Origin: ZLKRG46 sp032117915 | Lineage (GTDB): Bacteria; Bacteroidota; Ignavibacteria; Kapaibacteriales; Kapaibacteriaceae | Direction of reading: 5' to 3' | Length of the DNA: 9,631 bases | Assembly (NCBI GenBank): GCA_032117915.1 | Contig: JAULYI010000006.1 | Coordinates: 1 to 9,631 of the forward strand | Shown: piece by piece, positions 1 through 6,905 of the stretch | Layout: every line of letters starts with the position of its first letter | How positions within the stretch are numbered: position 1 is the stretch's first letter | Notes under the pieces: generated by a model | What the model saw: the letters and a program-made list of their open reading frames with translations, nothing else | Databases searched by the model: none | Told to the model about the DNA's origin: nothing | Translations under genes and position numbers: made by a program

Positions 1-1091
1 CCCGTATCGCTCAACACGGGTGTGAACTTCATGATATCGGCATTCGTCGGCTGTACACGCCAGATCTGTCCATCTCGAACGGCAGCACGGACGTCGCTAC
101 CGGGCAGATCCGGCAGACGCGTCGAGACAACGTATTCTATGCCAGGATACATCGATCCGGGAACGGTGAGTGCTGCAAGGGGCATTGATTCTACCGTAAA
201 ACTCGTTTGCGCCGTCCGGCCGTCTCGCCGTGCCGCCGTCACATCGATCGTCAGACTTCCCGATGTTGGCGATATCCCTTCGACGACAATCGAAGCGCCA
301 TCATCGTCGGTTCTTACCGACACGCCGGAGGCGGCCCGGGCATCAGCGCCGACAGCACTCACGCGCGGCATGGATGCCAGATCCCGAGCAACATCGGCAC
401 CGCCGAATGAGAGGCGATTCGACCATCGACGTCCAGGTAGGTCGACGATCCGCTCGCGCGCCGGAGCAACCCAGAAGGTTCCGAAGGTCTGCCCCTGTGG
501 CCCCGACTGCTGCTGCATGATGACCGTATCAACGCGAGACTCCACGCGGACGATCGTTTCGGCAGGACGTTGATCGACAACCATGGCAAGGACAAACTCC
601 GTCGTGCCCCTGACGGTTCGGCTTCCTGCTTCAGCATCCTCGGGAGTGCCGCTTGCGGTCACGCGAACACGGAACGTCCTGCTCACGGGCTCCAAAGTCG
701 AAGGACGCCACATGAATCGTGCAGCGCCACGGGCAGGGTCATGGACAATGGTAAAGAGACCCTCTGCCGAGGATGCCTCGTCGATCTCCGTCTGCACTCC
801 CGTCTCGACATCTTCGATCGATGCCTGCAGACGAATATCACGAACAACTCCGGCATACCGGATCACATTGACAGAGTCGGCTTTCCGCACAATGAAGGTA
901 TTCCCGGTGTCGCGCGACAGCTCGTATTGGAGTCGGACTCGTTCCGGTTGCAGATCAATCCGTGCAGACGCCGGCTCGCCAGCAGTCTTGTCGCCATCCA
1001 GGACACCGTCCGGCATGAGCAGGACAAGTGCTGCAAGGTAGAGCACGAAGTATATCTCAACGCGACGGCGGCGGGGTGTTCGCGTTGGCAT
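1..1091 (-). CDS. GldM-like T9SS motor protein, periplasmic arm (partial, C-terminus beyond left edge)
   Basis: The minus strand stays open from an ATG at 1091 to base 1 (363 codons, no stop), so the 3' end is missing. An in-frame TAG lies three codons upstream, making this ATG the first possible one. The protein starts with a basic stretch (TPRRRR, residues 5-10), then one hydrophobic helix (about 13-26, IYFVLYLAALVLLM), then a long soluble, beta-rich region with no further membrane segments. GldM has this layout: a short cytoplasmic N-terminus with a TPR-type basic motif, one helix, then stacked periplasmic domains that pass motor movement to the outer-membrane translocon. A segment at 309-333 (TVPGSMYPGIEY, then RLPDLPGSDV) resembles the GldM-type motif where a domain opens with a 'YxGvdNPv' strand. 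The gene overlaps the upstream GldL-like gene by 35 bases, so the two are probably translated together. Similarity is judged by eye and the homologue is divergent. An unrelated single-pass periplasmic protein is the main alternative. Confidence 0.6.
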   Translation of the reverse strand, partial: MPTRTPRRRRVEIYFVLYLAALVLLMPDGVLDGDKTAGEPASARIDLQPERVRLQYELSRDTGNTFIVRKADSVNVIRYAGVVRDIRLQASIEDVETGVQTEIDEASSAEGLFTIVHDPARGAARFMWRPSTLEPVSRTFRVRVTASGTPEDAEAGSRTVRGTTEFVLAMVVDQRPAETIVRVESRVDTVIMQQQSGPQGQTFGTFWVAPARERIVDLPGRRWSNRLSFGGADVARDLASMPRVSAVGADARAASGVSVRTDDDGASIVVEGISPTSGSLTIDVTAARRDGRTAQTSFTVESMPLAALTVPGSMYPGIEYVVSTRLPDLPGSDVRAAVRDGQIWRVQPTNADIMKFTPVLSDT

Positions 1092-1884
1092 CGCGTTCTA
1101 TGATGGTTCGTGACAGCATTCGTTCCAACTCTATGCGTACCAGACGCTCTACCTCCTGACGCTCAACGGAGCGCAGCCGCTGATCAAGCGCGGCGACGCT
1201 TTCATTCAGCGAGCCCAGTGCCTCCGACGTCGTCTGCATGGCTGTCATTAAGCCGGGATTCGGGGCAACGGCCGATACTGCCGTTTCCACGCTATCACGA
1301 ACAGCCCGAATCAGCGTGTCCTGCCGCTCGACCACGTCCTGAAGCGTACTACCGATCGTCTCGAGCTGCACAGCCATTGCCGCATAATCACGTCCGATCT
1401 CTCCGAGCTCTCGCAGCAGCTCATCTGTCATCGTCCCCGGCGCGCTGCCGGTTGACGGCAGGTCCTCCGGCTCATCGGCCGGCGTAAAGAACATGACGGT
1501 GAATAGGGCTATCAAAAGCACTGCTTCAAGGATGACGCCCGCCACAACGATCAGGGGACTGTCGACGACGCGCGTTCTGTTCAGGCCAACCGCAACAAGG
1601 AGCAAGGCCGCTCCAAGATAGACGAATGCATTGATGGCCGCATAGAAGTATCGGTTCACGACCTCCTGCATCCAGAGCGCTGTTCCCGACCAGATGCCCA
1701 GCGGATGCAGGATCGTCACGTCGCGCTTGGTAAGTCGGACAAGTTCCCGTTCCCGCGTACAGATCTGCCAGCACATCCGGAGGGTGGCCATACCACTAAG
1801 CTGCCGCTCGAACCGTAGTTCGCGGTAGATATCACGCAGGAGCGCACGGCCCTGAACGCTGGATAAGGTCTCGAGTTGCGTCAT
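1057..1884 (-). CDS. GldL-like T9SS motor protein (two-helix inner-membrane subunit with long N-terminal extension)
   Basis: A 275-residue protein read from the ATG at 1884. A TTG at 1905 would add seven residues; I prefer the ATG because an A-rich stretch precedes it and a possible -10 box overlaps the TTG. Residues 79-101 and 110-133 are two hydrophobic helices joined by a short loop. The second holds an acidic residue, E120, in the context AGVILEAVLLIAL. This strongly recalls GldL, whose second helix has a G-x-x-x-E-A motif and whose Glu is linked to proton-driven rotation. Residues about 152-265 are hydrophilic, rich in Glu, Leu and Arg, and probably helical or coiled-coil, like the cytoplasmic tail of GldL. 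The N-terminal 78 residues are charged, include a CWQIC motif and are unusual: canonical GldL begins only a few residues before its first helix. The next gene downstream is GldM-like, matching the conserved gldL-gldM order. No gldK-like gene precedes it; a divergent cargo gene does. The assignment rests on topology, the Glu motif and gene order. Confidence 0.6.
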   Translation of the reverse strand: MTQLETLSSVQGRALLRDIYRELRFERQLSGMATLRMCWQICTRERELVRLTKRDVTILHPLGIWSGTALWMQEVVNRYFYAAINAFVYLGAALLLVAVGLNRTRVVDSPLIVVAGVILEAVLLIALFTVMFFTPADEPEDLPSTGSAPGTMTDELLRELGEIGRDYAAMAVQLETIGSTLQDVVERQDTLIRAVRDSVETAVSAVAPNPGLMTAMQTTSEALGSLNESVAALDQRLRSVERQEVERLVRIELERMLSRTIIERDANANTPPPSR

Positions 1885-1904
1885 CGTTTTTTTCGGTTCG
1901 TCCA

Positions 1905-1910
1905 ATGATA
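1905..1910 (-). promoter_or_regulatory. possible -10 box for the GldL/GldM-like operon
   Basis: On the minus strand the hexamer TATCAT matches TATAAT at five of six positions and lies about 20 bases upstream of the ATG at 1884. No convincing -35 box is seen at 16-18 bases upstream, so this is weak. If real, it favours the ATG at 1884 over the TTG at 1905. Confidence 0.22.
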
Positions 1911-1924
1911 CGCAATGTTCAGAG

Positions 1925-1953
1925 TTGCAGAACGACCCCGACCTTCGTACAAT
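1925..1953 (+). promoter_or_regulatory. candidate promoter for the secreted protein-barrel operon
   Basis: TTGCAG (1925-1930) and TACAAT (1948-1953) are separated by exactly 17 bases. The -10 matches the sigma-70 consensus at five of six positions; the -35 keeps only the TTG core. Transcription would start near 1960, giving a leader of about 24 bases that contains the ribosome binding site. The group-specific Bacteroidota promoter pattern (TTTG and TAnnTTTG) is not evident here. Lineages in this phylum differ in promoter preference, so this remains a candidate. Confidence 0.4.
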
Positions 1954-1971
1954 GCGTTACTATTCCGACCC

Positions 1972-1977
1972 AAAGGA
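1972..1977 (+). promoter_or_regulatory. ribosome binding site fixing the start of the large secreted protein
   Basis: AAAGGA lies six bases ahead of the ATG at 1984. That ATG also begins a textbook signal peptide. The reading frame is open further upstream to an ATG at 1915, but the 23 extra residues are polar and proline/arginine-rich and would bury the signal peptide, so 1984 is the better start. Confidence 0.6.
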
Positions 1978-1983
1978 TCCGTT

Positions 1984-4900
1984 ATGTCCATGTTGCGACC
2001 GTTTTTCACCGTGATCGTAACCGTTCTTATGCTGCCCTCTCTCGTCGTAGCCGGAACGGGATCGAAGCGTGCAGCCCCCCGGCCGGCACTCGAAGTCAAT
2101 GTAGGCCAAGTCCGCGATGATGCGGGACGCCCGGCTGACCACGTCCGAGCGTTTGCCCGTCAAGGAGCAGTCACGTCCTTCCTGCATGCGAACGGCGCGC
2201 ACCTCGTTCTTCGGTCGTTCGATATGGACCCGACGGACCCGACGGCCGCCTATACGGAGACGGCGTTCCGCTGCGACGTGGACTTCATGGGTGGCAATCC
2301 GATGGCCCGGGCTGAGTTCGGTTCGACCGTTGGTGGCACGATACGATACTACATCCCCGGTCTGAACGGCTCAGTTGCCGACCAGCTCTCATCCATGACC
2401 TTCGTGGATGTATGGAACGGTATCGATGTGCGTTGGACCATGGGCCCTCGCGGTCTCAAGTACGAGTTTGTGGTCCGTCCGGGAGCAGACCCGTCAGTGA
2501 TTGCTCTGCAGTTCAAGGGAGCATCCGGCACCCGTCTCACGTCCGAAGGGGGCTTTGAACTTGCCACGCCCATGGGCGTGATGAACGAAGCAGCTCCCGT
2601 TAGCTGGCGCAGCGCAGACAGAAACGGCATGTCGAACATTGGTATGGCCGACGTTCGGTTCACGCTTGACGGTGACGTGCTACGATTCTCCGTGAAGGAT
2701 CACGACCGCTCCAAAACCCTGGTGATCGACCCGGCGCAGATCTGGACGACGTACTATAGTGGCAACGCTGATATCGCCGAGGAGGTCCGCCTTGCGAAAG
2801 ACAAGTTCCTGAACGTTGTTATGGTTGGATCAACGCCGGCAACGAACCTGCCCACCATCGTTGGTGTGGTACAGCGTAACAAGCGTAACGATACAGGCAA
2901 TTGGGATGGATTCGTCACGAAGTTCGACCTAGACGGCAAGCACCTGTGGAGTACGTATTACGGCTCTACGCAACGCGATGCCCTGCGCGATGTTGCCTGT
3001 GACTCACTCGGCAACATCTGGGCCGTTGGTTACACGAATTTCGGGGACGCACCGAATCTGATCGTCGACCGCGATATCGTAAGAAAGTTCGACATCCTTG
3101 TACTGAAGCTCAATCCCAGCGGCGCTTGGCTCGACGCCTTCACGATGTCCGGACGCGAGAATGACATCGCAAGCGCAGTTGATGTAACCGGTTCAGCCGT
3201 GACCATCGTAGGCGTCACACGCAGCCCCGAAATCTTCGATCTCCGAGGTACACCCTATGCGAAAGCAACATCAGGTACGCCTCCTCTTCCCGACGGTAAC
3301 GATGATGCCTTCATCGTCCGGCTCGGCCCTGTACAGAACAACCCTGACAGGTCCCGCGTGCAGTGGCTGACGTTCTTTGGCGGCACCGCCTTTGATGATG
3401 CCGTCGCTGTTCGGTGCAACAGCGCCGGCGACGTCTTTGTCTGCGGCAAAACGACATCGAACAACCTCCCATCTACCCAGGGCTCTTTCGGCGGTGGCGC
3501 CTTCTTTGATGCCTGGGTCGCACGCTTCCCCGCCGCAGGAGGCAACCGCACCTGGTGCACATACCTTGGCGGGAACCTGGAAGATCAGGCAATGGACATT
3601 GCCGTCGACAATCAGGGCACGCCAACAGTTGTCGGAACGACGATCAGTACCAACTTTCCCGTAACACCCGGCCTTGATGGCTTCGTCCTTGGACGTGCCG
3701 GCTTTATCGCTCAGTTGAACCCCGGCACCGGTGCACGTTCCTGGTCGACGCTTGTAGCAGCGAACGGCCTTATCGGTTCCATGCAGTTGCGAGGTGTCAC
3801 CACGGATCAATCCCGCCGAATCTGGGTGACCGGCTTCAGGGAACTGGTCACCGGGTGGACCACGACGACCGATGCGTTTCAACGAACCGTCACGGATGAG
3901 CTTCGCACGTACGATGGCATCATGGCTCGCTATGCTCCCACCGGCCAGCGACAGTATGCTTCGTATCTCAATGCCCCATCGGACCCAGGAATTCCCGCCG
4001 GCCTCCCACCGGCCGGCAGTGATCTTGGACGCGACGAGTGCTTTGACGTGCTATGCGAAGGGGATGCCTACATGATCTTCGCAAACATCACAACGAGCAA
4101 CAACTTCCCCACGAAGAATGCCTATCAGGACTCATCCAAATTGCTTTCGACCGGCCTGACGCGCAATGCCGTCATCGCTTTCTTCAGTGACTGTCCTGAC
4201 TCCTTGATCAACATTACCGGCCCGGCCAATATCTGCAATGGCCAACCCATCGTCCTGGCAGGCCCCATTGGTTTTGCCAGGTATCAGTGGAGCACGGGCG
4301 AGACATCGCGGACCATTACAGTGGCTGACTCCGGGGCATACATCCTAACCGTTATCACCGACAAGGGATGTCGATATCGGGACACGGCAAGTATCAGTTA
4401 CTTCGTCTCGGCAACGATCTCTGCCGGCAAGGACATTACGGTCTGCAAAGACACGTTGACGCAGCTCAGCGTGTCCATCACCGGTGGAACACCTCCGTTC
4501 AAGTACAAGTGGAACCGCATCGAGACCGGACAGGAGTACATGCAGGGCGATACGACGGCAACGCCGAAGGTCTTTCCTGCCGTGACGTCGAATTACGAGA
4601 TCACGACAACAGATGCCAACGGCTGTGTCTCTCGAGACACGATCCAAGTCACGGTCCAGGATCCCAAGCCAACATTTGGCTCGACCAATGTTGATTTTGG
4701 CATCCTTGATGCCTGCTCGTCGTTTGGTGAGGCCGGCTTCATCCTGCGGAACCCCATGCCCTTCCCAATCACGGTGACAACAATTACGTCGGCTGCCGGC
4801 AATATCAGCGATGCTACTCCCCTCGGTGCAACGGGCATCACCATTCCGCCGGGTCAGTCGGTGGACCTGATGGCGCGATACACCGCAGCATCTCCCGGCG

Positions 4901-6894
4901 TTGTCACCGGAGCCATCATCGTCAGCGGCCAGCCCTGTAGTTGGACGGTGACGATCCCCTTCCGTGCCGACAAGGCGCGGCTTGTTGCCTCGGTAGCCCC
5001 AGGCACTGTGTCGTTCGGTGTAGCGAGCGCCTGCGAACGCGTCGATGTCACGGATACCGTCGAGATCCGGAACGGCGGCTCCGACCCGCTCATCGTTCAG
5101 CCGGGCATCGTCGCAGCGCCGTACAGCGTAGTGGCGCCAACGGCAGAGACGACCGTAGATCCTGGAACCACACTCCCCGTGATCATTCGCTACGCGCCAA
5201 CCGGCGGGGGCACCTTCAACGATCAGCTCAAGATCCCCTTCACCGCAGGCGCTTGCAGCGATACGCTCCGCGTGAACCTTTCCGCCATCTCGTCGAAGAC
5301 CGAAATACAGGCATTGGAAACGACCATTGCCATGCCGGACCTCTCGGGATGTGACACCGAGATCGACACGACCGTGACCCTGCGTAACTCCGGCGAGACG
5401 CCTGTGACGTTCACGTGGACGGCCGGTGCCGATGTGGTGATCGACGCCACACAGCCAATCGCCCTCGCAGCCGGAAAAGATGTTGTCATCCCCGTTACCG
5501 TACGTCCTGCGGGAACCGGACCATACAGTATCCCCGTCGTGTTCACGGCACAGCCATGCGACCTTACAGTGACCGTGACACTCTCAGGATCGAAGCAAGG
5601 CGTTTCGTTTGATACGCCGTCGGCGATCGAACTTGGCGAAGTCAACAACTGTGATGCAGGCGGCAAGTCCGGCAAGGGCACCATCACCTATACCGGCACG
5701 TCCGGAGACGGTTCAGTGGTCGATGTGATAACCGGTCCGGGCATCACGACAACGCTATCGAAGAATGCTACGCTCGTTGCCGGAACGCCCCTACCGTTCG
5801 ATATAACGTGGAACCCCACGCGCGACGGTGCGTTGATCGACAGCATCGTCGTCATCCTGAAGCCCTGCGACACGCGCCGAGTCATCCGCGTTACGGGCAT
5901 TCGCACGACGCCATCACTAGCAGCCGCACAAACGGCAGTAAATCTTGGTACACTTCCGGTTGGAGGAGCAACAGGAACGCTGACCTTCCGGAATAACGGC
6001 ACTGATACGCTGGTCGTGATCGCCGGTTCGAATACGCCGGGCATCATCGTGACGGGTACGCGACCAGCTCAGCTTTCGAGCGTGCTGCCGGGCACAACGA
6101 TCGAGGTAGACTATCGCATCCCGTGCGACCTTGGTCCGTCCATCTCAGGCCTGATCAATGTCGTAGGCAATCCCTGCGCTGTCACAGCCGCTACCACGCT
6201 CGATGCCGTGTGTACGCGTCCACCTTCCGGCGGTACAGCCACGATCGCACTTGACACACAACGCGTCAGTGTGGGCGATCGCGTGACGATTCCGATACGC
6301 ATCGCCGAGTCATCAAACCTCAATAGCAGCGGTGCCACGGCCTGGAAGGCCACGGTGTCCTATGACCCCTACATCTTGGTTGGGGCGGGGTCGACACCTG
6401 ACTGTTATACCGAAGGCATGATGGGACGCTGCTCGATCGACATCACGGGTAGTCGTGGTGTTGATACAGTGGGCACCATCGGACAACTGAACTTCACGGC
6501 AGTCCTCGGCTATACCAATGCATCGACGGTGACCATCGAGTCGTTCGAGTGGACCTCACAGGAGCCTGTGACGACGGTCACGCGAAGTGGACGTGTTGAG
6601 ATCGACAACATATGCAGGGATCGATATCTGCTGTACAAGCGTGGCACACTCGTTCGCACGCATCCTCAACCGGCAGACGATGTGATCAACATGAACCTGC
6701 CGGAGACCTCGGCCACATCTGCAGACGTGACCGTATACGACCTTGTAGGGAACATGCTCATGCGCAACGTGATCGCGGTCGATCGCTCCGGTGATGCATC
6801 GCTCGACGTTCGACAGCTCGAAGCAGGCAGCTACGTTTTGACGGCACGTGTTGCAGACATCGTGCGTTCCACCATGATCATCATTGCACGCTAA
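1984..6894 (+). CDS. large secreted multidomain protein: DUF7948-like, SBBP propeller, Ig/PKD-like, ASH-like and cohesin-like domains with T9SS type A sorting domain
   Basis: A 1636-residue exported protein. Domain order: signal peptide 1-23 (hydrophobic core, then SLVVA|GTG); DUF7948-like domain about 35-250, recognisable from NVGQV near the start, a YYIPG turn, GIDVRW, GLKYEFVVRPGADP and a closing LVIDP; seven SBBP-type beta-propeller blades about 253-739, each starting with an aromatic strand such as LWSTYYG or TWCTYLGG and ending in a VVGTT-like strand; two Ig/PKD-like domains about 740-897, with YQWSTGE, GTPPFKYKW and two DxGC-type endings; five ASH/choice-of-anchor-D-like domains about 898-1415; a cohesin-like domain about 1417-1545 (VGDRVTIPI, then VSYDPYIL); and a T9SS type A sorting domain about 1560-1636. 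Such proteins cross the inner membrane by Sec and the outer membrane by T9SS, then are released or attached to the surface. Non-catalytic domains dominate and no active-site motif is seen, so an adhesive or structural surface role is inferred. The barrel protein gene follows 11 bases downstream. A tandem 9-base repeat (GACCCGACG twice) encodes DPTDPT near residue 83. Confidence 0.9.
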   Translation: MSMLRPFFTVIVTVLMLPSLVVAGTGSKRAAPRPALEVNVGQVRDDAGRPADHVRAFARQGAVTSFLHANGAHLVLRSFDMDPTDPTAAYTETAFRCDVDFMGGNPMARAEFGSTVGGTIRYYIPGLNGSVADQLSSMTFVDVWNGIDVRWTMGPRGLKYEFVVRPGADPSVIALQFKGASGTRLTSEGGFELATPMGVMNEAAPVSWRSADRNGMSNIGMADVRFTLDGDVLRFSVKDHDRSKTLVIDPAQIWTTYYSGNADIAEEVRLAKDKFLNVVMVGSTPATNLPTIVGVVQRNKRNDTGNWDGFVTKFDLDGKHLWSTYYGSTQRDALRDVACDSLGNIWAVGYTNFGDAPNLIVDRDIVRKFDILVLKLNPSGAWLDAFTMSGRENDIASAVDVTGSAVTIVGVTRSPEIFDLRGTPYAKATSGTPPLPDGNDDAFIVRLGPVQNNPDRSRVQWLTFFGGTAFDDAVAVRCNSAGDVFVCGKTTSNNLPSTQGSFGGGAFFDAWVARFPAAGGNRTWCTYLGGNLEDQAMDIAVDNQGTPTVVGTTISTNFPVTPGLDGFVLGRAGFIAQLNPGTGARSWSTLVAANGLIGSMQLRGVTTDQSRRIWVTGFRELVTGWTTTTDAFQRTVTDELRTYDGIMARYAPTGQRQYASYLNAPSDPGIPAGLPPAGSDLGRDECFDVLCEGDAYMIFANITTSNNFPTKNAYQDSSKLLSTGLTRNAVIAFFSDCPDSLINITGPANICNGQPIVLAGPIGFARYQWSTGETSRTITVADSGAYILTVITDKGCRYRDTASISYFVSATISAGKDITVCKDTLTQLSVSITGGTPPFKYKWNRIETGQEYMQGDTTATPKVFPAVTSNYEITTTDANGCVSRDTIQVTVQDPKPTFGSTNVDFGILDACSSFGEAGFILRNPMPFPITVTTITSAAGNISDATPLGATGITIPPGQSVDLMARYTAASPGVVTGAIIVSGQPCSWTVTIPFRADKARLVASVAPGTVSFGVASACERVDVTDTVEIRNGGSDPLIVQPGIVAAPYSVVAPTAETTVDPGTTLPVIIRYAPTGGGTFNDQLKIPFTAGACSDTLRVNLSAISSKTEIQALETTIAMPDLSGCDTEIDTTVTLRNSGETPVTFTWTAGADVVIDATQPIALAAGKDVVIPVTVRPAGTGPYSIPVVFTAQPCDLTVTVTLSGSKQGVSFDTPSAIELGEVNNCDAGGKSGKGTITYTGTSGDGSVVDVITGPGITTTLSKNATLVAGTPLPFDITWNPTRDGALIDSIVVILKPCDTRRVIRVTGIRTTPSLAAAQTAVNLGTLPVGGATGTLTFRNNGTDTLVVIAGSNTPGIIVTGTRPAQLSSVLPGTTIEVDYRIPCDLGPSISGLINVVGNPCAVTAATTLDAVCTRPPSGGTATIALDTQRVSVGDRVTIPIRIAESSNLNSSGATAWKATVSYDPYILVGAGSTPDCYTEGMMGRCSIDITGSRGVDTVGTIGQLNFTAVLGYTNASTVTIESFEWTSQEPVTTVTRSGRVEIDNICRDRYLLYKRGTLVRTHPQPADDVINMNLPETSATSADVTVYDLVGNMLMRNVIAVDRSGDASLDVRQLEAGSYVLTARVADIVRSTMIIIAR
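2740..4200 (+). repeat. seven degenerate SBBP-type propeller blades (protein-level repeat)
   Basis: Blade-opening aromatic strands occur at residues 254 (WTTYYSG), 322 (WSTYYGS), 382 (WLDAF), 461 (WLTFFGG), 524 (WCTYLGG), 587 (WSTLVAA) and 658 (YASYLN). The spacings are 68, 60, 79, 63, 63 and 71 residues. Most units continue with an acidic DxAxDVA-like segment and a xVxGxT strand followed by NLPT or NFPT. Seven units fit one closed seven-bladed propeller. The third and sixth blades are the most eroded. The repeats are visible only in the protein; the DNA shows no recent duplication. Confidence 0.7.
4675..6213 (+). repeat. five tandem ASH/choice-of-anchor-D-like domains with spaced cysteines
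   Basis: Each unit is about 100-106 residues: an early strand ending in a cysteine, then an R/TxxNxG-type strand (IRNGGSDPL, LRNSGETPV, FRNNGTDTL), a PGTT- or PGQS-type turn, and a final strand opening with PC or AC. First cysteines are at 911, 1017, 1123 and 1223; closing cysteines at 985, 1091, 1192, 1295 and 1398. Each pair lies 69-74 residues apart, suggesting one disulfide per domain outside the cytoplasm. The fifth unit has glycine at the expected first position (about 1327) and extra cysteines at 1381 and 1410. Confidence 0.7.
6661..6891 (+). other. T9SS type A C-terminal sorting domain
   Basis: The last 77 residues start with HPQPADD, a version of the usual 'YPNPa.d' opening, then show the strand pattern VTVYDLVGNML, a central DASLDVRQLEAGSYVLTAR and a terminal basic residue after a hydrophobic strand (MIIIAR). 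This matches the family in which 'V.VyDl.Gr' is followed by 'ldvs.L.aGvYvl.v'. It directs export by T9SS, with the domain usually removed by the sortase-like PorU. It is the strongest single marker of lineage and secretion route in the window. Confidence 0.9.
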
Positions 6895-6900
6895 GGAGAA
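6893..6900 (+). promoter_or_regulatory. strong Shine-Dalgarno for the barrel protein, overlapping the previous stop codon
   Basis: AAGGAGAA begins inside the TAA stop codon of the large secreted protein and ends five bases before the ATG at 6906. Such packing implies a shared mRNA and possible translational coupling. It is the best ribosome binding site in the window. Confidence 0.75.
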
Positions 6901-6905
6901 CGCAC

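Noticed and set aside
22..1103. Several plus-strand open frames of 60-180 codons across the left end
   Set aside because: They lie opposite a continuous minus-strand frame with a membrane helix and coherent protein features. Their translations are Arg/Ser/Pro-rich, as expected of antisense shadows in G+C-rich DNA.
1915..1983. Upstream ATG extending the large secreted protein by 23 residues
   Set aside because: The added residues are not signal-like, and the ATG at 1984 has both a ribosome binding site and a signal peptide.
3271..3882. 203-codon minus-strand open frame inside the large secreted protein gene
   Set aside because: It lies antisense to well-defined propeller blades and its translation has no recognisable domain.
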